A stretch of DNA of 64,000 nt from Blastobasis lacticolella (GCA_905147135.1 LR990068.1:2314001-2378000); one strand, 5' to 3'. Counted from the stretch's first letter, positions 41,541 to 52,786 are shown. Translations and numbers: made by a program. The notes: generated by a model not told the origin, from the letters alone.

Positions 41541-41968
41541 CAATCAGTGTGGCTGCGACCGCGACGCGGGTAACGCGCACCGCGTCAAATCGATCCCGTA
41601 ATCGAGCGAATTTCACCCGATTTAAAACGCAATTCGAACCCAGAGTGCGCGACGAAAATTAAAAAGTTGCCGAACAGAAGTGGCGCGAAAATTGATTTCT
41701 TTCTCCGCGAGTGACAGTTTTTTGTGCCAGTCGCCTTTTTTGCTTCGTTTTTCTGCGTATGTTTTTAATTTTAAATCTGTGCAGTGTGGAGGTGTGAGCT
41801 ATGGTAGTGCGTACGAAGGTGTTGTGCCCATAGTGCCGAGGTCGTGTGTTGGCTGTAAAATCTACTCGATTGGACTCTCGGAGAAAGCAAGGCGAATGGT
41901 TTGCGATTACTTGTTAACACGAACAGTGGAGACGGCACACTTGGTAACGTGATAAGCTGTTCTCTCCC
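41541..41968 (+). promoter_or_regulatory. CpG-rich, non-repetitive, promoter- or leader-like segment
   Basis: The first 150 bases are rich in CG and GCG motifs, begin with a CCAAT-like GCCAATCAG, and contain GACGCGGGT and CGCGTCAAATCG blocks unlike the AT-rich surroundings. The segment runs on as non-repetitive sequence to possible donors at 41944 (GTAACG) and 41969 (GTAAGA). It lies between the two candidate first exons and could be an alternative non-coding first exon. A hAT-like element ends only 8 bp before it. Transcription is not shown by the sequence. Confidence 0.3.
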
Positions 41969-42214
41969 GTAAGAATATTATCTTCATACGGCGGTTATTA
42001 AAAAGTTTTTAGCGTGCGCAGATAAGTTCTAGGTAAATAGATGATTGTAATGTACAGTAATATTGCGTTGGCCACAAGGTCGCACAGATAGTAGTTAAAA
42101 CCTACAACGTGAGAGCACAGGGCAGTGAAGTAAACTGATACAGTAAAAAGTAGATAAAATGACAACTATGAACAGATGCTGCGGGTATAATCAGTATCAA
42201 AAATAGTTAGGCGA

Positions 42215-42543
42215 ATAGTCATATTGGCGGTAATGTCCCGGTTGTGCTCTCGCGCACTAGGGCCCGGGGTCTGCCTTACCCATGATCCAGGATTTGGCAG
42301 ATCGTGTAATTACAGTGGAGCGACTGTCATCTGGCTGAGGCGCTGCTACCAGGGCATCCTGACCAGATTAGATGGTTACACATTCAGACGCCTGAATGTG
42401 CCGATTTCATGGCGATATTTTTTTTCCTCACCTATTTTTTTTTTGTAACTCAGAATAGTCATTGGTGTGGCCGCAGTGGGATTCGAAAACGGTGCCTCTC
42501 ACTTACGAGTCGGATACCTTAAACACTCGGTCACCGACGCTCC
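42215..42543 (-). mobile_element. SINE family A, near full length, mid-element degraded
   Basis: GTCATATTGGCGGTAATGTC through GCCTGAATGTGCCGATTTCA to the head (TTCGAAAACGGTGCCTCTC, CACTCGGTCACCGACGCTCC). AAAAGTAGATAA occurs on both sides (about 42147 and 42544), a possible long target duplication. Confidence 0.8.
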
Positions 42544-42549
42544 AAAAGT

Positions 42550-42820
42550 AGATAAGCGAAATAACAGATCAGAATGGCAATCAATTCTATTCATAAAGTC
42601 CGTTTCATTGTGAGTTCACGACAAATGTTAATCTAATTAGAACTGTATCATATGTTATATAAAGCTTTATTTTCCCTGTTTGGTCAGATCGTTCTGTTCG
42701 TAGTATAGCTACTTATACTGACTGCTCGATTTCGATTTCATACCGGTGTATCTCTGCTGCATGTTCTAGATGTGCATAATCAGATTTCACCCAGAAAATC
42801 AATAGGGGGAATTCAATTTT
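42550..42820. other. AT-rich stretch, nothing recognised
   Basis: No ORF, repeat or exon signal I can support. Confidence 0.4.
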
Positions 42821-42821
42821 T

Positions 42822-42972
42822 TTTTATTTATACAACAAAGGTGGCAAACAAGCTTACCTCCTGCCTGATGGTAAGCAGTCACCGTAGCCTACGGATGTTT
42901 GCAATACCAGGGGCATCACCCACGCCTTGCCGACCCCATAAAATCCTTTTCACCCCTTTCTTGAAGAACTCG
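42822..42972 (+). mobile_element. Repeat family D
   Basis: TTATTTATACAACAAAGGTG through GCAATACCAGGGGCATCACC to CACCCCTTTCTTGAAGAACT. Confidence 0.78.
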
Positions 42973-43252
42973 TAATTCTCTAAATTGTCTCGAATTGTAT
43001 GAAAAATGCCCATGTGTCCGTTTGTAAATCCAACACTTTCTTAGTAAATAGCTTCTTCTGTAGATAAAAAATTGTACCGAAACAATTTACTTACAAACGC
43101 TTAGGAAATTATTTAGAGATGGAGTTATCTCCAGGACCTTTTCACTCTACAGATGACGCAGGTCAATGGGTCTAGTCACTACATAATCTAAATATACATA
43201 TTTAAATATAGAAACAGTGACATTATTTCAATAACTAACAGCATTTAACTTC

Positions 43253-43510
43253 ATCATCATCACAGCCCAAAACAGTCCACTGCACGACTAATGGCCTCTC
43301 CCAAGAAAGGGGGAGGTTATTGCCATAATCTCCACGCTTTGCAGGCGGATTGGAAATCGCTGTATTGTAAATATAGCAATGGAAAACGCTGCGGCCCATT
43401 TTCCAGCCTACGGAGACGCTTGATCTTTTGCCTCGAAAACATTAGTCGCCTTGTACGACACCCACGAGTGTAAGGGGCTGGTGCTTTTCTACTCCGCCGG
43501 ACACCACACG
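43253..43510 (-). mobile_element. Family B retroposon, full length
   Basis: TCATCATCATCACAGCCCAA to GCCGGACACCACACGCCAA. Confidence 0.85.
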
Positions 43511-43924
43511 CCAAATTCAAATCACCTGATTACGAATACTGTTTTGATCGTTAACCACGCCTGTCTTACATCATAGCCTATACGTTTCACGAGAATATAG
43601 ATTGAGTTCAAGGCTGAATGTAGACGAAAATCTGCATATTTAGGTAGGCCATAAGGTGTAGCCGAGGTCAGTTTCCTTGGATTACAAAAAGAAACTAAAA
43701 GCTGATTTAAAATGCAGATGGCAGGCTGCAGAGATACAGTGTAGGTGTCACTGCATATGGATAGGTGAATGAAGTCGTTGTTTAGCAAAAAAATGGCTGC
43801 TAATTGAAATTGAAAGACAAGGAAAATCGTGTTGTCTTGGAAATTCTAATGGGCTTGATCAAGGTCTTCTGCTGGTTGATCGGTTTCGAGAGGCGATTGG
43901 CATCCTGTGACGGTATTGTTTTTA

Positions 43925-44145
43925 ATGTCCATATAATCCTTAATAAGTCGTAGTAATAGTCCTTATGTCTTGGATCTTCCAGCTATCCGCACGAGCCGCA
44001 TTGGTTCTCAGTGACAACGCATCTGCGGTTCTGCATTTTTGTTGCTTGCAACCTAAATGTATGAATTGTAGATGTTATAGGCGACAGTTACCACTTACCA
44101 TCAGGTGGGCTGTTTGCTTGTTGGTCACTGAGTAGTATTAAAAAA
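43925..44145 (+). repeat. Dispersed repeat (CTGCATTTTTGTTGC ... GGCGACAGTTACC)
   Basis: GCGGTTCTGCATTTTTGTTG, AATTGTAGATGTTATAGGCG and TTACCATCAGGTGGGCTGTT match 51655-51790; a reverse piece is at 30375-30425. Confidence 0.65.
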
Positions 44146-44409
44146 ACTATTGGCTGTCCCTCTGAGTCCTCAAGTAGCCACCCATTTTTGAAAATTTATT
44201 TCATGAATGTTATGAACCTTTTAACGAATGCACAGGAATATGATTCTGAAGGTTGATACATTTAGACTCTTGTCTTGTACGGTCGAGGAAATTTAAAGTG
44301 TTTAGCTAGTTGACGTAAGTTTGAAATTGGCCGTGAATTTTCCGATGTGCGGTTACTTATTAGGCGATGTTTTTTGTTATAATATCAATAAATTGAGAAG
44401 ATAGCGACG

Positions 44410-44615
44410 AAACAAGAGAGATGTTATAAATTTGACGTATATATCTGCGGCTCTGTGTGTCTATCTGTGGCATGGTATCTCCCAAGTGTATGGACCGATT
44501 TTGATGCGGTTTTCTCTATTTGAAAGCCAGTTTGATCGAGATTGTTCTTAGCTTTGTCTCATTAAAATCGATTTCATAGTTTAGAAAATATTTGAGTAAA
44601 CGTGAACTTGATCGA
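44410..44615 (+). repeat. Dispersed repeat H
   Basis: TTGACGTATATATCTGCGGC, ACCGATTTTGATGCGGTTTT and TTGAAAGCCAGTTTGATCGA. Confidence 0.65.
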
Positions 44616-44952
44616 TGTTTATCCAACTTTTTCTGCCGATTAGGTTGTACTTCTACACATCCAGTTACCTCGACTGTAAGTTAAGATAGGAAATATCCAA
44701 CTTAACATACTAGCAACGAAGTCTTGCCATAAACTAAGTCAGTTATGCGAGGTCGCAATGCGATTTGAACCTAATCGAGAGACCTAGGTGATATATTGCC
44801 CATTGTAATGAGCTATGAGCCCTAGGAAGTGATTACCGTGTTTGAATGCTAATAAATTGTAATTCAAATGCATTTTATTTACCTTAATTCTAATTTTAGA
44901 CTGTCTACTAACATGCAACGGCTCTGTTCTTAATTTTTCTTCTATTTCATTA

Positions 44953-45207
44953 TCACAGCTCGTAACAGTCCACTGCAGGACTTAGGGCCTCTCCCACGAA
45001 AGGGGAGGGTATTGCTATAATCTCCACGCTTGGCAGGCGGGTTGGAGATCGCAGTGTTTAAATATAACAATGGGAAATGCTGCTGCCCATTTGCCAGGCT
45101 ACGGAGACTCTTGATCTGTTACCTCGAAAACATTAGTCGCCTTGTACGACACCCACGAGTGTAAGGGCTTGGTGCTATTCTACTCTGCCGGACACCACAC
45201 GGCCAAG
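44953..45207 (-). mobile_element. Family B retroposon, full length
   Basis: TATCACAGCTCGTAACAGTC to GCCGGACACCACACGGCCAA. Confidence 0.85.
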
Positions 45208-45294
45208 TCGGACACCTCCTTTTTGCCGCCGGAGTCTTATACTTGCGTATGTTTAAAGAATTTTCGAAAAACGTTCCCTAGTTTTTAACATCCG

Positions 45295-45515
45295 ACGAAA
45301 TAGGGTGGCTAAGTTTCACGTGTCTATCTGTGTATCTGCGGCTATGTGTATATGTGGAGGTGTGTATCTGTGTGTATCGTAGTGTGTGTGTATCGTAGCT
45401 CCCGTGGGGATGGACCGATGTCGATGCAGTTTTATTAATTTGAAAGCTAGTCTAATCCAGATAGTTCTAGCTTTGTTTCGCAGTAGTTTAGGGAATACTT
45501 GAGTATATAAATGAA
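45295..45515 (+). repeat. Dispersed repeat H
   Basis: TTCACGTGTCTATCTGTGTA, GGATGGACCGATGTCGATGC and ATTTGAAAGCTAGTCTAATC. Confidence 0.65.
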
Positions 45516-45719
45516 TAAACATGGACATTTATTGTAAAATAAGTAATACATTTCAATTGTAAAATAAATTAATGTCAACAAATATAAATATCATTAAATA
45601 ATAATACAACCGTCAACACAATGTAATTCACAAAAATGCCTCGTTCAAAATGCGGGTAGTCAATGAGGGTAGTAAATAATTTGTAACGTAAAAGAAATAA
45701 ACGTAAATAATGAATAAAT

Positions 45720-45870
45720 AAATATGCTTTGACAATTCACACAGCGCCATCTAACCCCAAAGTAAGCAAAGCTTGTGTTATGGGTGTTAGATAATTAATA
45801 AACTACTTATATACTTTATCTTTTATATCATTATACTTATTATAACACCCAGTCCCGTAACAGAAGTTTT
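45720..45870 (-). mobile_element. SINE family C, 3' half
   Basis: It reads CACACAGCGCCATCTAACCC through CCCAGTCCCGTAACAG in reverse. The head is absent. Confidence 0.7.
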
Positions 45871-46132
45871 GCTACTTGCTAGCGATATGCCTTCTTATCA
45901 TTTCCATATCAACGCATGATTGCATAAGGGGTTTACAGTTTAGTCTAGCTAGACTTAGGATTTAGCGCACCTGAGCTTGAGTACTAGGTTATCTGCGTTA
46001 GAGATGAGATCATACTTCGTCACATATTAAACAATATACTGCGCTGTAACGACGGTACTTGCAGTTTTATGGGCTATAGTTTACTATGTTGCGGGCTCTT
46101 GAGTTGTTTAAAGGTTTTATATAGTTGCACAA

Positions 46133-46350
46133 TGAGCAGTGGTCTAGTTGGTTAACATGTCGGTCGCCACGCAGAGGTACCGGGTTCGATTACCGGCCGA
46201 GCAGAAATTGAAATGATGATTTTTTATTTCTGTTATGGGGTTATAAAATAAAAATGTATATAAGTAGTTTATCAGTTATCGAACACCCATAAGCATTGAT
46301 AACTTTGAGTTTAAATGGCGCTGTGTGACTTAGTCCAGATATATTTATTT
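46133..46350 (+). mobile_element. SINE family C with the best-kept tRNA-Gly-like head
   Basis: The head reads GTGGTCTAGTTGGTTAACAT (A box), then GTCGCCACGCAGAGG and GGGTTCGATTACCGGCC (B box). CTGCCACGC...GGGTTCGATTCCCGGCC is the pattern of tRNA-Gly(GCC). The body follows to AAATGGCGCTGTGTG. An internal pol III promoter is expected from the boxes. Confidence 0.8.
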
Positions 46351-46644
46351 TTTATTTATTTTATTATTAGTTTTCCAAGGGGTACTTATAGCATTCTTAA
46401 GCACTCACTAGATGGCGCAGTCGACAGTTTTGATAAAATTGTATGCAAAAAACGGGCTTACAAACATAATAAAATACATGATTGTTAATTATCAAGTTTA
46501 AGGCCAGGTTGTTTATCTATATCAGGTCTATTTTTCGCGTATACACAATAGAAGATTTTTGTGTCCCAAAAATAAGAACAGATAAGAATTTTTTAGCAAA
46601 CAGGTAATTTAAATAAGCTCCAGATATTTTACGCCGTTAATACG

Positions 46645-46800
46645 CCCAGACGGAGATGGCGGGACGAGTTGGACGCCTTTTATAAGGATTGGGCCGAGGA
46701 AAGCATCCGCCCGTTAGTCGTGGAAGATTGATAGGGAGACCTTTGCCCTGCAGTGGGAGAGAAGTGTCTAAAATAATAATTATTATTATTTATTTTAGAG
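46645..46800 (+). mobile_element. LINE 3' end: ORF C-terminal fragment with TAAT-rich tail
   Basis: The forward strand reads RWRDELDAFYKDW and, after a stop, RETFALQWERSV, the same C-terminal signature as the fragment at 639-800. It is followed by a stop and a run of AATAATTATTATT. It is a 5'-truncated pseudogenic copy. Confidence 0.7.
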
Positions 46801-46889
46801 ACGTTTTTACTACACGACGTTGTAGTCGTTTTTGTTTAGAGGTGAGTTTAGGTCGAATGCAAGCTAAAAAAATAATTGCTGCCTCCTAA

Positions 46890-47259
46890 AGGCGCATTTT
46901 CATTGGTCGATAAATCGGTCGTTAGCCCGAATTCGGGGACTTCCTGCATGCGGGCTAACGACCAATGAAATTCATCGGTCGATAACTCGGTCGATTCAAT
47001 GCGTGCGGGGGCTTACCGCATTCGGGATAACGACCAATGAAACTAGTCAGTCGATAACTTGGTCGATACAAAGCATTCAGGGACTCCCTCATAGCACCTC
47101 GGTCATTAGACGTCATCAGTCAACACGGTTCTTTCGTACCTTGCATGCGGACGCTAACGACCAATGTAAACGGTTCCCCGCATGCGGGTCCTATGGCATG
47201 CGTTACAGAAATCTCCCGTACCCCGCATACGGGCGCTAACGACCAATGAAAGTGCGCCT
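46890..47259. mobile_element. Harbinger-like MITE with repeated CTAACGACCAATGAAA
   Basis: Ends AGGCGCATTTTCATTGGTCG and CGACCAATGAAAGTGCGCCT form a near-perfect 20-bp inverted repeat. TAA flanks both sides (46887-46889, 47260-47262), as in PIF/Harbinger elements. The block (G)CTAACGACCAATG and a GCATGCGGG-like block recur along the whole element. Confidence 0.85.
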
Positions 47260-47546
47260 TAAGTCGGTCTTGCCGCAGTGTCGTATGTATGTCTTAACTC
47301 TTGCACGCTATCTCGGCCCACGTTCACAATCAGTTAAACAAACGCCATCCGTGTGTCCGAAGTGGGCCGTAAACTTATCTTAATTTGTACGTTAAATACG
47401 TCATTGTTTACACAGCCTCGCGGGCGCGTGAGGTGTGCTGGAAACGAAATATTGGTACGTAGAACCGTCGCTCCGTCGCTTTGAATTAAAGCTTCATTTT
47501 AATTTCATATTTTATTATACAAAAAGTGGACCCGACGCGACGTCGT

Positions 47547-47654
47547 GTGTCAAATAAGAAGAGACTTGGCGGGTCACGTGGTCCGACTTGCGCTGCATAC
47601 GATTACCTGCGCGAAATCCCCTCCACTGCCATTTGACAAGTCTCTTCTTTCGTG
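47547..47654. mobile_element. Small MITE, AAGAAGAGACTTG ends, copy 1
   Basis: GTCAAATAAGAAGAGACTTG at the left, CAAGTCTCTTCTTTCGTG at the right; centre GGGTCACGTGGTCCGACTTG. Copy 2 is at 63165-63291. Confidence 0.82.
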
Positions 47655-48339
47655 TCGCGAGTTATACATCTATTTAACCCAACCTATAACTACCTTTGTT
47701 CTTGCTTTCAAACCTGTTAAATCACTCTGTCTATTGTTGAAATCCGTTGCGTTGTTTGAAAGATCTAAGCGTACATAGATACATAGGAACAGACTGCCGG
47801 AAGCGACTTAATTTTATACTAATGTATTGAAATTTTATTATTTGTTTCTTAATGACAAAAATAGGGACACCTTACTACTTTGCTAGGACTAGCCTTAAAC
47901 GCGTCTAGATTATAATGATCAGGGAACACACTCGCAGGCAACGCGTTCCATTCCTTAGCCGTACGCATTATAAAGGTTGAACTAAAGCGACTTGTGCGGA
48001 TAGCTGGAAGATCCACGACATATGGATCACGCCTGGATCGCGTCTCCCGATAGCGGAACGAGGCATGATTAATCGTACTCTTATGTAGATATCATGATTA
48101 AAACAGCCACTTAACGTAAGGTTGATAAACAGGCTCTTACAAAAGATGCCTGACAGTCGGAGGTCATGTCTAATTGTGTTTATATTTGACACGGCGCGTG
48201 TGGTAACTTCTGTGTGGCAACGCGCCGCGATGGCGACGAATGAGGTACTCATACGCATGAATTTTGATAAATTTTGTTATGGTGTCGCCATCAATAGACC
48301 ATAATAACAGTACAGTGCTGGACCTGGGCATTTTTTAAT

Positions 48340-48540
48340 AATGGACTGGACAGGCATTGGACCGCCATCTCACCTGATGGCAAGTGACGATGCGGCCGAA
48401 GATGGAGCATGCCTGTCTAGGAACAGCCTATTCACTCTAGCCTTGAAGCCGGCCAGATTATAATGATCAGGGAACACACTCGCCGGCAACGCGTTCCATT
48501 CCTTGGCCGTACGATTGTGAAGGCCATCTAATCACATCTA
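48340..48540 (+). repeat. Dispersed repeat (GGCATTGGACCGCCATCTCA ... GGGAACACACTCGCCGGCAA)
   Basis: The second part (ATCAGGGAACACACTCGC, AACGCGTTCCATTCCTT) also occurs at 47910-47975, and in reverse near 59830-59880. It belongs to the same family as 36439-36585. Confidence 0.6.
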
Positions 48541-49085
48541 TAGGCCATAATAACAATACAATGCTGGAAATGTACCTAACCTAACGACTATGTATTTGTG
48601 AAGTTGTATAAAGTGTAGTCCCAGGTGGCTCGTTCCTCTTAAACAAGGTTTAATTTTAAATAAGTTTAATGTAATTTCACGAGTATTTGGTCCGAAAGTT
48701 TATTCCAGCTTCAGGTAAAATATTGCCTACACGGAAAGAGGTATTAACTCCCTAAAATGGGGCTGTCAAATTAAATGTTTAATAACTTTGTTTTAAGTTT
48801 GATACTTTTCTTAGATCGTGCCTTTGCTCGCGCTGTGATATTTCGAATACGACATTTTTAACTAGCCACAAATCTCCATTGATATGGGATTGAAATGTCT
48901 ATTGCAGCCAAAAACATTTACTGAACTATAATCGACAATCCTATTTTATCGAAGATCGATTTCAGTGATGTTTAAATACAAATTTATACTGAATAATCTT
49001 CGGCGTATCTTGATCCTAATTATAACGTTAGTATTATATGCTTTTGATGTGAAACTACGCATATAAATAAATCTTCGACGCAAAA

Positions 49086-49305
49086 GGTCATCTTGGCGTT
49101 AATGTCCCGGTTGTGCTCTCGTGCGCGAGGGTCCGGAGTCTGCCTGTGATCCAGGATATGGCAGATCATGTAATTATGGCTTAGCGACTGTCATGTGACC
49201 TCCGTGACTCTGCTACCAGGGGAAGCTGACCGGATTGGATCATTGTGACACATTCAGTCGCCTAAACGTACAGGTTTCCTCACGACGTTCTCCCTCACCG
49301 TAACC
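49086..49305 (-). mobile_element. SINE family A, 3' two thirds
   Basis: GGTCATCTTGGCGTTAATGT through CAGGTTTCCTCACGACGTTC; head absent. Confidence 0.8.
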
Positions 49306-49329
49306 TTTTCCTGATCCCTGATTACCAAG

Positions 49330-49386
49330 GGAGACCACGGGCCTTCGCCCGCGAGACCGCAACCGGGACATTAACGCCAAGATGAC
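49330..49386 (+). mobile_element. SINE family A, 3' tip facing the copy at 49086
   Basis: CGGGCCTTCGCCCGCGAGAC and GGGACATTAACGCCAAGATG. Tail-out orientation relative to 49086-49305 gives a short inverted pair. Confidence 0.65.
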
Positions 49387-49712
49387 GTAGGTACCTACTA
49401 CTTTCAATCACATGGGCTGTCCATGTAATTGAAAGTGGTAGGTGTGGGCTGCTCGGCTGCCACTAAAGTACTACAAAAAGCAGCACAAGATACTCCATTA
49501 ACATATCGCTGCATATTCATTCTGGTGACAATTTAATAACACGTAATCGTCCGCCATGTTTGTTTGGCGTTTCGTCGCGCCATAATCGGCGCGAAGGTTG
49601 TTTGTGTTCACTAAGTTATTATGGCTAGGAGTTTATTATCTAAACAGTAATAGAATATTATAAACCTCGTATTATTATGAAGAATGTAATTAAATAGTAG
49701 TCGACTTGACGA

Positions 49713-50200
49713 CCAGCATGTCACGCGAGTGTGACCGCGAAATAGCTCGTGGCGCGAAAAAGCGTTTGTTTCCGTTTCTCAATACTAATTACCTTGACAT
49801 CTAGATTTGTGCTTGTTTTTGGTATTGTTATTTTTATTGTTTTGACAATGATTTATTTTAGTTACAATTATATTAAGTGCACGACATGAAGGTTGATATG
49901 ATATTTTTAACTGTATTAGCCATTTGACTTTATTAATGTAAATTTGACATTGTGTTTATATTGTTTTTAGTTATTGTTTACCTAATTAATTACGGTTTGA
50001 CATTGTTATAAAATTATCTTAAATTTGTACGCCGAATGGCAGGTCACAGTTGAGCACACTTATGTCGAATGTAACATCTTTTTTACCTGTGTTACCACAA
50101 ATAAAAATAAATTTAATTGAATTAAGATGAAAGAGATAGCAGCATCTATGTCGCACCGTTTCCCACAAATCGCGCGCGAGACCACACTTGCTAGCCGTGC
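49713..50200. mobile_element. CTAGCACAAG-type MITE split by about 330 bp
   Basis: Left piece ends TTTCTCAATACTAA (49792); right piece resumes GATGAAAGAGATAGCAGCAT (50127) and ends ACACTTGCTAGCCGTG. The insert ends AAATAAATTTAATTGAATTA, like an AT-rich retroposon tail. Confidence 0.7.
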
Positions 50201-50295
50201 TGAGTGGTTCAGTAGGTTGACATATCGGTCTGCCACGCTGAGGTCCCGATTCGATTATCGGCCGAGCAGAAATTGAAATAATTAATTTTAATTTT
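50198..50295 (+). mobile_element. SINE family C head, truncated
   Basis: GCTGAGTGGTTCAGTAGGTT, GTCTGCCACGCTGAGG, a decayed B box and AGAAATTGAAATAATTAATT are present; the body is lost. It joins directly to the end of a CTAGCACAAG-type MITE. Confidence 0.65.
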
Positions 50296-50377
50296 GACGG
50301 TCTCATCAATTCTTTTTGTTTACGACATACAGTTTATTTTCTATTATACGCGACTCACGTGACAGAAAATGTGACAC

Positions 50378-50533
50378 CTGTAGGCCCAGCACAAGTTGCT
50401 CTCGCGCGCGATAAACGAGAAAAAGCGCGACATAGGTGTTGCTATCTCTTTCGTCTTAGTATTGAGAGAAAGAGACAAACGCTCTCTCGCGGCGCGAGCT
50501 TTGTCGCGGACACACTTATGCTAGGGCCACTGT
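50378..50533. mobile_element. CTAGCACAAG-type MITE, copy 3
   Basis: TAGGCCCAGCACAAGTTGCT to CACACTTATGCTAGGGCCAC, only about 180 bp from the split copy. Confidence 0.8.
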
Positions 50534-51290
50534 CAAGTTAGGCTTCTTATTTCTCTACTAGTGGATTTGGCGCGACTTCGTTCGCGTGACATCCTACCCT
50601 ACCCTACTTCTACCCTACCTATTGTATAGTAGAAAATAGGGTAGTTGTAGCGTGGCTACCTTACCCCTACCTACCGTTCCATCTTACTTATAAACCTTCC
50701 TCATGAATCACTTTATCTATTGTTGAAAACCGCATTAAAATCCGTTGCGTAGCTTAAAAGATCTAAGCGTACCTATAAACATAGGAAGAGACAGACGGTG
50801 TAAAACGAGTTTATATAATTATTCTTTGTATAGATAACTTTAGTTTTTCTGACAACTCGCCTCCAGACAGACAGATACCGCCAAGTCTATTAAGGAAGAT
50901 GCATGAGTCCAATCATACAATGACACACGAGTCATACACACAAGCCACTGGCCCACCCACGCCCCCGCCAATGACACAACCGTTGCATGCTAAATTCAAA
51001 TGACACCGTTTAATGTATTAAAAAAATTGGCCGCCATCTTTCAATTTAGTCTGGGACGTTTCGGATTTATATGTGGAGACTAGGTCTTGTCCGCGACTTC
51101 GTTCGCGCCGCTACGAGCTCAGCTGTCTTTTTTTATACCTCTAAATGGCAAATAAGCTTACGGCTGTTTCAGGGTAAGGGAGTCATGGACGTTTGCGATG
51201 CTGTCTGATTTTAAGTCCTAATACCGGTAGGTGGTAGAACTCTGTCAAACCTGAGGAATCCGCCTGGATGAGCACCCACCGCCTGGATGA

Positions 51291-51548
51291 GCCGTGTGGT
51301 GTCCGGCAGAGTAGAATAGCACCAACCCCTAACACTCGTGGGTGTCGTACAAGGCGACTAATGTTCTCGAGGCAAAAGATCTAGGATCTCCGTAAGCTGG
51401 AAAATGGGCAGCAGCTATTTCCATACTTTTATTTATAACACTGCGATCTCCAACCCGCCAGCCAAGCGTGGAGATTATGGCAATAACCTCCCTTTTCGTG
51501 GGAGAGGCCCCTAGTCCTGCAGTGGACTGTTATGAGCTGTGATGATGA
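51291..51548 (+). mobile_element. Family B with about 18-bp target duplication
   Basis: GCCGTGTGGTGTCCGGCAGA to GTTATGAGCTGTGATG. GATGAGCACCCACCGCCT occurs at about 51267-51284 and again from about 51544. Confidence 0.88.
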
Positions 51549-51799
51549 GCACCCACCGCCTTATCTTTTCTGCCGCCAAGCGACACTGCTCGCATTCTTG
51601 TGTTCCGGTTTGAAGGATAAGGTAGCCAGCGCAATTACAGGCATGAGGCATTTCATCTTAGTCCTTACAGTGAGAACGCCAGCGGTTCTGCATTTTTGTT
51701 GCCTGCGACCTAAATGCATGAATCGTAGATGTTATGGGCGACAGTTACCGCTTACCATCAGGTGCGCTGTTTGCTCTTTTGTCACTGCGTAGAATAATA

Positions 51800-52230
51800 A
51801 AAAATATTATTGCGCCATCTGGCGAGCCGTACGCCATCTTAAACGCTATCTCGCGGCGCGAGTTGTGTCGCGGGCACGGCCATGCAGAGAGAGAAGACAT
51901 TACTTGCCCGTTGTCTCTGCATTAATGAATATGTTAATAACAACTCGACGTAATGACATGCAACAAATATTAATATTAATAAGTAATGATAATTAAAACC
52001 ACGCAGCAGTGGTAACAGTTACCAATATTCATCATGTAATTGTTTAAACGTAATGAGCTACCTGCCTAATTTAATTTATTTATTTTTCACACCTACGTTT
52101 TTCACACATTGTGTTTTGATAAATATTTATAGCTTTAAGCTCGGCTACCGCGGCATAGGAGGTTTTAATGAACTAGAGTTTAGTAAGCCAAATAAATAGT
52201 CACCATTGTTTTCTGACACAACGACAAACA
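51800..52230. other. AT-rich stretch with a short CTAGCACAAG-type MITE scrap
   Basis: CTATCTCGCGGCGCGAGTTG at 51847 resembles the MITE interior. The rest is AT-rich with no feature. Confidence 0.4.
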
Positions 52231-52240
52231 CAGATACACA

Positions 52241-52786
52241 TAGGGTTGCCAACTTTTTTAAGAACAAATTTTCGAATTCAGTAGCCATAAAAATATAGTA
52301 AAAAAGGAATTTTTAAATAATAAATAGTAAAAAAATACAATTTATTTCTTAATTAATCCCTACAAATTTAATCAAATATATAATATAATAATTTTGAGGA
52401 ACGCTTTATAATTATTATTAATAATTCTAAATTAAAACCCACCATTAACTCAGCTTTTATGAGACGTACTGCTCATCTTTACATTTTCCTGTTCATCTCA
52501 GAAAATATATGGGTGTAGCTGTAAAACTTGTCATTTATCAGCTGCAAGATTTAGTATAAAATTGATATTCAGTAAGTACTTAGGTGGTCCAGGACCGTGT
52601 TTAATCTTTAACATTGAGTTATTTCAGCATATAAGTTGTTCAAATAAAAATTCAGGACGCGTTCCGTTTTACGGTAAGTGATATTGATAAGCGACTTTCT
52701 GATAAAATAAAGTAGATTCGCGTACTATATTAATATTTTAAAATAATAATAGGCGGATATATTATATAGTAGGGTTGGCAACCCTA
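52241..52786. mobile_element. hAT-like MITE, copy 2
   Basis: Perfect 13-bp ends TAGGGTTGCCAAC / GTTGGCAACCCTA. Duplications GATACACA (52233-52240) and GATACCCA (52787-52794), one mismatch. Shares AGCCATAAAAATATAGTA and GCGTTCCGTTTT.CGGTA with copy 1. Confidence 0.88.

Noticed and set aside
46133..46210. tRNA-Gly gene
   Set aside because: A and B boxes are clear, but the 5' acceptor strand does not pair and the sequence runs on as a SINE.
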